NCBI GenBank assembly: GCA_014634225.1
Contig: BLFN01000029.1
Coordinates: forward strand, 1,390,432 to 1,402,931
DNA: 12,500 nt
Source of the DNA: Acropora yongei
Taxonomy: Eukaryota > Cnidaria > Anthozoa > Scleractinia > Acroporidae
Reading direction: 5' to 3'
Of the stretch, positions 1 to 10,200 are shown in pieces. The position numbers were made by a program, and so were the translations under genes. The number at the start of each line of letters is the position of its first letter. Position 1 is the first letter of the stretch. The notes beneath the pieces are model-generated. The model was not told the DNA's origin, did no database searches, and saw only the letters and a list, made by a program, of their open reading frames with translations.

Positions 1-397
1 AAATGGCATTGTCAGGGAAATGCCCCATTTTACCCAATGATCAATATAGTGTTATCCAACCTTTGAACAGCTAGGGCCAGGAAAACAAGTGTACACCAAA
101 TTTTTTATAAGAATACATCACTACTTCTTAGTAAAATGCACCACAACACATTCCTATACAAATAATTTTATTTTAATGGCAATTGAAGTTTATATATTAT
201 TCCATGAGTACTGTACGTTAAAATGGCAGAAGGCGCCAAAGCATTTCTAACTTGCTTTAATATAAATTACAACAAAAACATTGTTGCTGGCCTGCCACCC
301 AATAACTAATAAACTTCACAAAGAATTAATTTTACTGGCTCCTGGCATTCATTTAAAAAAAAATACAGAATAGTACCCTGGGACAACTCTTCTGTAC
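1..397. other. NUP107 intron 13 (part)
   Basis: Follows the GTACAG donor of exon 13. AT-rich; I looked for the next conserved Nup107 block and found none. Nothing else seen. Confidence 0.6.
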
Positions 398-469
398 CTG
401 ATTGTGTCTGGTAGAAGCTTCCAATTCATAAAGCTTCTCAACAATAGTCTTCTCACTCCAGTGTTTTCC
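398..469 (-). CDS. NUP107: NUP107 exon 13 (last in window)
   Basis: Acceptor TTGCCTTTTAG|GGAAAA, donor CAG|GTACAG. Exactly 24 codons, phase 0 at both ends: GKHW followed by SEKTIVEKLYELEASTRHNQ, close to vertebrate [20 protein letters not shown]. The next expected segment (the VVDWLE-like block) is not found in the remaining 397 bases, so the gene continues outside the window. Confidence 0.9.
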
Positions 470-3400
470 CTAAAAGGCAATTAATATTGGTTTCATTATG
501 CAGCCTTAGTTTATGTGTACAGTAACTGCTGAACTAACCACGGCAACCCCCAGAGCCCCTCTGATTACTTTATTACTGATTATCTTTGTGCACATGCAGT
601 TTCTGAACCCAGGGCTATTAAAAATAACAAAAAAATGTAATTTAAAGGGTGTAGATATTTATTTTATTTTACATTAGGAGAATAAAATCTGCATTTGTGG
701 CCAACATCAAATGTTCATTAATTTTTATAATGGTATGTACATCAAAACACAAACTCAAAAAAAATTCAGCTAACTGCGGCATCTTTTAATACTGTACTTG
801 TTGTATTTAAGATCTCTGTCAAAACTTGTGGCTGGTAGCCTTAATAGCACAAGCTCAATTCTGAGACAATAATTATGTGAATGATTTTTCTTCCCAAAAA
901 ACAAATTTTAATCCTTTAGCTTGCAACTGGTAAATTAAGAGAACTATTTATTATCTCTAAATTCACCAAGCCTAAAAGATATTTACCACAAATTCTGGAA
1001 GCACGACCTCTTCATCAGAGGTTCCATTCTGAAGACGATCACTGTGCAAACAAATACACAATTTTTGATAACATTTTAATGTTATAAATAATCTTTGAGA
1101 GAAATAAGCACCAATCTTTAAAGTGCTGTGCATCTTTGACACGAGTGAATCAAAACTACTAAAACAATATAATACTTTTTCCTCTCAGAAATGCAGGATA
1201 TTAAATTTTACACCAACTTTAAGGCATTTCACCAAAAAAACCAAAGGCTGCAACACAGATGCTTAAGCAGGCATGTAAAATTTCAAGAGTAATTAATTAA
1301 TGAGCTCATTAAAAATTCCTCTCCTAAAACTAATATAATCCAAGAGAAAAGCAATAGCTGAATTCCAGGTATGACAATGTACCCTGGAAAACTTAAAAAC
1401 TATTAAAGGCATTGTGCTTTTATTGTCTGAAACCAAGACAAGCATTTTAAAATAACTATTAAATGAATGAAACAGTTTTAAAAATACTAGTCACTGTCCA
1501 CCCCTTCCCTCTCCCCTCCAAAAACAATACTGAGTTACAGGTGTTCTTCAGAGGTCACCGTTGCCCTAAGTAGGGTGGAGGGAGAGGGTTGACTAGTCAA
1601 CCCCTCTAATGCTTCTGAGATACTTGAATAATTATTTGTGATTCTAAAAATAAACTGGCAAAGGCAAAACACAGTACTCAGCTACTTCAGCAGTCTTAGA
1701 TAGTGGCACAGGATATCACAAAAATTTAATTGAATATCAAATCAAAAAAAGAGAAAAACACACTACCTGTATAATGAACCAATAAGTCTCCAGGTGTAAC
1801 TTTCTTGAGAAATGAGATCTTCAACATCAACTTGGTGGGAAAATCTACAATAATTTTTATACAAAGAGGAAAGGTACAGTATGGGTCCAAATCAATAGTA
1901 ATAACAGTGTTCCATTACTCTTTGCAAAAGAATGTGACATCAACCCAGTACAAATCAAACAGACTAATTTTGTATAAAGGTGTTCACAATCAGGTGTTCC
2001 TTTCAGAGGTCAGGAAGGGTCAAAAATAAAATTTCATATTTCAGGAAACAAAAGTAATCTATATAGGTACAGTACCACTCAAAAGTTACCACCGTAGCGC
2101 GCTACGCGAATTAACAAATGTCAAAATATATCGACTCTTAAGAAAATTGAAATATTCTATTTAGGAAAGGCATAAAATGTTTAATGATCAGGCTAACATC
2201 TGGCCATGTAGAGGGGTACTGACATTACAACATCCTTAGTGAAAAAAAAAGCACTTCAACATCTATAATCATAAGGAACATTTTCACATTAAAAGGAAAT
2301 TAAAAATCCTTACTATTACTTCACTCTATATAAATTTAAAAATCAATGGTAGAAATGAGTGAAGGCAAGGCCATGTTCAAGACTTTCCAGTCACTCAAAA
2401 TTGTAATGTATCTCCTATTAAACTTGAATAGCTTCACTTTAAATAATTATAATTATTATTTTCCAACACAAAGTCATATTAATTAAATGCTTGTGCATGA
2501 TGTTTGACTCTCGTCACATCTTAATCTCCTGTAAAACAATGTTTCAACAAACACATAATCTGTCATATTAAACTCTGCCAAATTTTTAATGACATATAAT
2601 ATGGATTGGACATCATGAAAAACTTAAACTATCCTGAGACCAATTTAATTGTTCAATGCAGGTGAAGCAACTGATTCACAAATTGACAAGAACAACAGTT
2701 ACAATCCTAAAAATAGTATTAGTATAATATTATAATACTGTATTTACTATCAGCTTTGGAATTTCTCAGAGATATAATATTATAAAATGCCCCTAGATGG
2801 TTGCTTTTTGAAAATTAATGACATACTAGCTGTACAAGCATGATTGCTTTATCTTAAAGTTACAATGCTCATATACAGTACAGTGTGTTTGAACATGAAT
2901 AATAATTATTATTATCAATCAAGGAAACACATCAAAGGTATGCCATGCAAAAGCACTACAGTTTGCATGCATGACTTACTTGGTTTTCTCAGGTGTGGTC
3001 TGCCTAATAAGTCTATTTAAACGCCTTCGGTGCTCTCTGCATGCCTGGAAATAATAATTATTATCAGTTCCTGGAATTAATTCTGAATAGATTAAAACAA
3101 TTTTAATAATGGAAGAAATCAGCTAAAAAACATCAACTAGGGCCAGCTAGGGCCTGTCTTCCTCCAATCCTCTCCTAGCTCACTTCTTGTTTTAACTGGT
3201 ACATATCCCTATTAAAAGGATGGCCATGGATCCCTATTAAGGATGGATCAAGATGACTTGGTATCCCCAAGGATGGCTATTAGGATCACCAGGTGTCCCT
3301 CAGGATGGCTATACGTTAGGATAGCATAGGGTTCGGGTTAGGGTCAGGGTTTAGGGATTAGGGTTTCGGGTTAGGGTTAGGGTTTAGGGATTAGGGTTTC

Positions 3401-3890
3401 GGGTTAGGGTTTGGGTTAAGGTGATGGCCAGATTACGTGAGACCTAGTGATGGGTTAAGAAGGGCTAAAGATTGCTATAAAGTATGCCTGTAAAAGGTGG
3501 CTAGGAATAGCTAAATGTTCCTTTTAAAGTTTGGTAAGGATGGCTAAGTTCCAAGGATTAAATTGTCTGATGGTTTTAAGTGGAGACACCACACTTGCCT
3601 TTTGATAATTTGCTACCACATCAAAAATCTGTTGTGTGTCAGGGGAGGATGTCATTGCATTCATGAATTCTTCATACAATCTTGAACTGTCTACAGATAA
3701 TGCAAGTTATGTGAGGTATTAGTGACCAAGAATTCACAGTTTTCAAGAAAACAAAACCTCTTGTCATTAATAAATTATTATTGACGAGAGAATAAAAACA
3801 ATAGCTATACACTTGTTGAAATAACCTCAGCAAAGGGTATACTTAACAGTTATTCTTCAAGGACGCGCCGGATATCAGCTGATATATAAT

Positions 3891-3951
<61 letters not shown>

Positions 3952-4053
3952 GGAATAACTGTTTCAGTAAATTTTCAAGCAATTCTCTTGATTTAATTGG
4001 GTGAAACCTCCGCAAATCATGACATTTTCTTTACCGACGAGGCCGCGAAAAAA

Positions 4054-4097
<44 letters not shown>

Positions 4098-4098
4098 A

Positions 4099-4146
<48 letters not shown>

Positions 4147-4165
4147 TTAGGGAACCAACCAGAAA

Positions 4166-4202
<37 letters not shown>

Positions 4203-7200
4203 GTCCATTATAATCCAATAAAAGTACCCATTTATTAAAGTACAGCACTTTACTGTTGTAATAATTAACAAGAATAATGAATTAAATAAACAATTTTAGT
4301 TCCCTTGTTGGAGTACAGTATCAAATCATAGCTCCATTTGTTTCTCTAACATCGTGTATAGCAGGGGTATTATAGCAGCCAGCAACTGGCAAAATTTCTC
4401 CACCCACTTCCCAAATCATCACTGTCTACTTTCTACATTAAATTCCATTTGAGTCATTACTGTCATAACTTAATCCATATTTACTACTGAATTTGATCCG
4501 AGAATGCAAGACATGGCATTTCTAGGCTTCTATAGATTTCAAACTTTTCTGGGGAAGCATGGACTTTGGATAAATATGGAGCAAAGGGAGTAAAAATTAA
4601 CGGACTAAACAAGTCACTTGGGATTTTGTTCCATATCAGCAGTCTTTAATAGCGCAACCTTTGTACAGCACCTATATAAAAGTGTAAGTTCTTAATAAGA
4701 ACAAAAATTAAGGTTGAAAAGTAACAATAAGAACAAACCAAGAAAATGGATGTTTTTTTTCTAAAACAATTACCGGTAGTGTTCATGCTAGAAAGATATT
4801 TGGATGACAAACACCTGACCTGCATTTAAAGGGTCCTTTGCAAATGACACACTGACATTTCCAGTGAACTGAGATAAGTCCTCAGTGCTTCTCAGTACAA
4901 AATCCTGAAGAATTAACCAATTTTTTTTTATCAGCTAGAGAGCAAACAACATCAGATACACTGTATGATTTAATTATAATAATGCTGTAACAAGTGGGGA
5001 AATAAAAATGTGCATTCAATTTTGTTTACAATGTTCAATTTCAAATGTACATCAAATTCCCAATGAAGAAAATAAAAGAAAAAAAATAACTTCCCTTGTA
5101 TTAAACATTGCAAAATTAATGTTAATAAAAGCCTTGAACCTGAGCATTATGTGGCGTAAGAGGCTCATTGGGAATGAGAGGTTGACCTGATCCACCTGTC
5201 TCCATGAATGACAAGGAGCCCTATTGTGAAATAATCAGTCAATCAAAGAATACACTGGCAAGAATTCCTCATACTAATTGCCTGGCACTAGTCACTTACG
5301 ACTGCATGAATGCATGTCTTTAGTTCATAATCAATAATTTCCAAGCCAAGAATTAAAAACAATGTTTTACTATTAAAAGTAATTACTTTGTATTATACTG
5401 TTACATTAGTGCCTCTGGGGTTATGTTGGATTATTAAATTATGTTAGGAGCAGATTAATTTTAAAAGAGACAAAATCTAATTATCAATTTAAATTGTTTC
5501 TGGTTGTCAGCCATTAATTAACCCTTGGCTTTTAATAGGCAGCTGTAATTTTAATGAAATTAACAGTTCTCGATCACACTGTATTATGTTATAGATAGAG
5601 GGAATTTCAGGTCAAAAAATTAAGATTTCTAATAAATTTTCATTGTGGCTGGAATTCAATAAAAAAAAATGCCGTAAAATTAATAGAGAATTAATGAGAA
5701 ATCAACCCACTGCATGTTGTAATCACTTTGACCTGAAGTTCACTTTTTTGTGGTCTTAACACATATAATTCTATACAACAAATTTAAATGAGGCTTTTGT
5801 AGTAATCATGATGGCTGAGGAACAACTTTCATGAAAAAATCAAAGAATAATATCTTGCTGTTAAACATTCTCTGTCCCCTTACATAAATTTACTATAATT
5901 ATTTTATATTTTCTAATTTTTTTTTACCAGCATGGATATAGGTGGAGGTTGAGAAGAGAGAGGACCAAGGCCTTCACTGAGATAAGAACCATGCTGTCAA
6001 AGGCAAAAACCAGTAATTAGAAAACAACAATAACGATAAGAAGGCCATGCAGATAGAAAACAAAAAACAAATAAGTGCTGAAAATGAGTGAATGATTTCA
6101 ATACCCTCCTATAATAAAGATTAGAGCATTTGCATGTATGTGTTGCAGGTCATTTTATTCCTTAGGTCTATTCATCCAAACAAGGTCAATTTGTCTCAAC
6201 CTAGGTCAATTTGTTTCAAACTAGACCAACTTCTTTCAACCTTGGTCAACTTGTTTCAACCTAGATCAGTTTGGCGCAGGCAAACAATAAAGTTCAAAGG
6301 CCAGAAGTTACAGGTCATTGTTTTATACCAATACAGAAACAATCCTAAGAGTTACTGTTTACAGATGCTGATATTAGGTCTAAAAAACTTTTGTTTAGGC
6401 CTAAGGCTGGCTGTAATGAATGTTTACGATAATTCTTGTATTTAGCAAACAATGACCTTTGACTTATGGCCTGTGAACCGTGTTTCTTACCTGCCCCAAA
6501 CTGATCTAGGTTGAAACAAGCTGACCTACATTGAAACAAGTTGATCTAGTTTGAAACAAAAATTAATGACCTAGGTTGAGACAAATAATATTGACCTGGA
6601 CCTTGGAATTAACATGAAGGTTCAATCTGACCTGCAACATGAACACACAGAGTATGGATATTAATTATTTATTACTTAACTGCTGAAATTTCAGCTGACA
6701 AATGGGTTTTCTAACAGTACAGTTACTAACGATACATACCATAACAATACTATCATAATGGTTCTTGATATTAATGTTCTAGTCATGTGTTGTTTTATAA
6801 AATACAGTCTCTCTTCCAATAACTATCAGTAAAAAATTAATAATGAAAATAAAGTGTGCAATTTGTGAAGGAGATAATAATAACAATATTACTGTACACT
6901 GCACTAAATCATAAATTTTGAGATTGAGAACTATTGATCAGACCATGCAATGGCTTAAGCTGATTTAAGCAATAATACACTACAATAATTATTATTAAGA
7001 GCCAAAATTACAACTGTATTATAATATTTTAATACATGACTAATTTAAAGTATCAACACCTGCAGTAAGAATGATTTAATACAATGACCTCAACGCAATG
7101 ATGATTCATACCTCAGATGTCAGATCAAATTCAGTTTCTGATAATGCACCAACTGAAAAATTAAATTCAGAGAAAATGAAAGGGATTTCTTATCAAATTT

Positions 7201-10200
7201 CAGAACCCCCTTTTTAGGAGACTGTATTATAATGACTAATCAGATATTCCATCAAGACATGATAATAAGACAGACAACCACAGTTTTTGCTAAAAATGGG
7301 GTAGGATATAAAGGGAGCATTCATCTTTTTAGAATGGGGGCGGGCGGGCCGGAGGAATCCCTATAAGCATGAATGTAAAATCTCCCAGCCCTCCCTTTAT
7401 ATTTTTGGCTAAAAAATGTGACCCTCCCCCGGGAAGCAGTAAAATTTAAGTGACCCCCCTCTTTATTGTGTCAAATTTATGCTCTCTCCCTTTATCGGCT
7501 GGCAAAAAGTTAATGACCCTCCCCTGAATTCCTCCGGCCCACCCCCCCTTTTAAAAAATGAATGCTCCCTAAGGAGAAACTATTTATCACAGCCTATAAA
7601 GACTCCAATGCTTATACTGACCCATAGATGATAAAGGTAGTTGACGCAGTGGAGAAGGGGTGTTGGCTTTTCTTAGCAGAGATGAAGCAGTGTGTAATGG
7701 CATTCGTGGAGTGGCCACGGATTCATCCAAAAGATGAAGTGCTAGTTTGCGTCAAGAAAATTACTATGGCATGTACAGATCCACTACCCATACCACACAG
7801 TGTTTACAATACTACTAATAATATTATTATTGTTATCATACTGTATCACTGAGTTTCATGCAGAGGGTCCTTCTACAGTATTAAATTTTTGGACAAAAAT
7901 TGCCATTTAAAATTAATTCCAGAAGATGACCTAGTTTTTTGTTGAAGGGTTGAAGGATTTCTACATAAATTAACATAAATTACCCCAGAGACGAGAACAA
8001 TAATTAAAGAAAAGGATTTTGGACAGAAAGTAGTTATGTGAATTATTCTTGTAATAGCAGATTGATATCTTGGCTCATTGTGTATCGCATCATCCTTTGT
8101 CTCTTCAAATGATCCCAACAATGTCTCTGCAACTTTTTGACATTGGTCAGTTTTGTTGAATTTGAAACAAGCAATGGGTTGATTTAATATCTGGGGACTT
8201 CTGACTTGCGGCAAGGTGAATATTACTTGTTGGGGTTCCACGTTGCAATATTATAAAGTTGTAATAGTTGCTGCGGACACAACAATTTTGCTGCGGAGAC
8301 AACACATTCCTCTGAAAGAATAGGTCCTAAACAAGTTTTTTCATCTCTAAATACAAATTTATAGCAATTACAATTTTCAATTGGAAAAATATTTTTGAAA
8401 GCTTCTATGTGATGAGCATGAGCAGTGAAGTGGAAAAGATGCATCATGAGAAATCCTCAATGCCATGTGCTTTAGGCATTTTTGGATGCTGTTTTCTCAC
8501 ACTTGCAATGAATTCCAACATAAAGCGAAGTACTGTAAGTAATTTTGGGAGAAGATGGATGATGCATGTCACCAAACGTTTATAAAGCAAGTCTTTGTGG
8601 ACAAAGCTATCATCCCTGCAATGTTGTCTCTGCAACAAAAATTAAAACTACACTATCATTTTAGGAAAATTTAGGGCAATGGACTCCAAGCTGTGATGAT
8701 CACACTTCAAATCATACTCTGCCACTTATAAAAGCATAACTAGTTGGTCTAAATGGCATGAAAGTTCACAGAGATTTCAATACTAATGTTGTGGACCAAA
8801 TAGTTGGAGTTCGCTGCATGGTGTCGTCTTGTCATCCTGGAGAAATCAAATACCAATATATTATGCACACACCATAAAGTAATCTTTAACTTAACAATAT
8901 ATTAAACATCTTGTGGCTATTAATCAACAACTTTAAGTATTCAGGGTTTTTTTAAGTGTCTAACTGTCATTATATTATGCAATATGCAAAATACTGTGGA
9001 ATGACTTCAGAATAAAATATAGCTTTTTAATGTTTGGCCGACCCGAAAAAGAGCCTTCTATGTCCCCACTTTACAACAATCTGGTAATTATTTGTATGTT
9101 TTCGCATGAGAGGTCAGTATTGATGTCTGAACTGATATACTCTATACAGTGAATCACACTAACTGTTGAGTGTAAAGATAAGTATACCAGTTGAATTAAT
9201 AAAATAATTACTAACATGCACTTATCATTATTAAAAAATCTGCCAGATTGAAATCCATGAGTCCATGAGTTTACCTTATCTTCCAGGTTCCTATTATTCA
9301 AGGGGTGGGTAACTGGATGGATTACAAAAAACCCACTGTCAGTTGTCCTGTGGACTTTACAAATTACTGGTTGAACATGGTGTCCTTTGAGTAACAGACG
9401 CATGTTGAAGGTTTCTATTATTAAATGCATGAGAGAATTAACCATAAAGGTCACATGAGGCGAGTGTGACTCTACTGTAGCTTTTCAAGTGCTTAAGAAC
9501 TTCCCAAGTGCATCATTCCATATAACTCAACAGACACACATGCTAACCATGAATCAATAATCCTTGTTCTACAACACTGACATTAATATTCTTTGAAATA
9601 CAGTTTCCCGAAACCCTCTGAAAGCTTTAATACAGACGTGCATTTTAATGGTTCATTGCATCATCCGTGCATCTATAATTTTATAAAGATTATTGAGCAA
9701 TTACTGATGATGAACAAAAGTACATAATATTAATCAATTACTTGACTCTCAACTTGAATACAGCAAGTAAGATATATAAACCACCTTCAAATCATTTTAA
9801 TTAATTTTAGACACAAGATTAGTAAGGAAAAGGATACATCGTTTAATGTGGCTTCTGCGCTTCAAAGTGTTGCTTCGATTTTCCTACAGAGCAATAATTA
9901 TATATTGATTCAGGCATTAACAGATCAAATAGCACTCTTCCTTAATAACTTCCCTTTATTCAATATCTTCTCAGACTCAATAATTATTGTAATCTTATCA
10001 CTTTGGTTAAAACATTCCTTTGCATCATTATAATATTTTATGTTCTTGACATTTTGATAAGCAATCCATGTCAAGTATTTTTAATACTCATTATTATGTA
10101 GTTAGAAATGAAAGACCACTAATCTTTCTACAAGAAGAGTATACTACATAAATTATGTACTGATGCTGTATAAATGAATCAGCTATTCTCATCTCATCCG

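Larger units (their letters stand above)
3045..3598. other. NUP107 intron 9 (GC-AG)
   Basis: Bounded by GCAAGT after exon 9 and TTTCCAG before exon 10. Mostly occupied by the degenerate repeat region and telomere-like tract listed separately. Confidence 0.7.
7153..8796. other. NUP107 intron 4 (between exons 5 and tentative 4)
   Basis: Contains the MITE-like element, the plus-strand fragment at 7628 and the minus-strand frame cluster at 7873-8638. A 20-base unit is duplicated in tandem at 8268-8307 (TTGCTGCGGACACAACA / TTGCTGCGGAGACAACA). Confidence 0.5.

Noticed and set aside
1805..2029. Plus-strand open frame of 74 codons
   Set aside because: It overlaps NUP107 exon 11 in antisense, and the minus-strand reading has splice sites and clear family similarity.
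3327..3420. True chromosome end
   Set aside because: The repeat is short, degenerate and bounded on both sides by exons of one gene, so it is interstitial.
5187..5220. Shorter NUP107 exon 7 ending at TCAG|GTCAAC
   Set aside because: It would leave phase 1 and put exon 8 into a frame with a stop; the longer exon keeps phase 0.
6134..6539. Open frames on both strands inside the foldback element
   Set aside because: They arise from the ~20-base tandem units (period close to a multiple of three with few stops) and show only repetitive peptide.
9240..9310. Possible NUP107 exon ending at the AAG|GTAAAC donor near 9272
   Set aside because: Every nearby acceptor gives a stop or needs an incoming phase that exon 3 does not provide.
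9848..10033. Plus-strand open frame of 61 codons
   Set aside because: Hydrophobic, AT-driven composition, no ATG at its start, no splice or similarity support.
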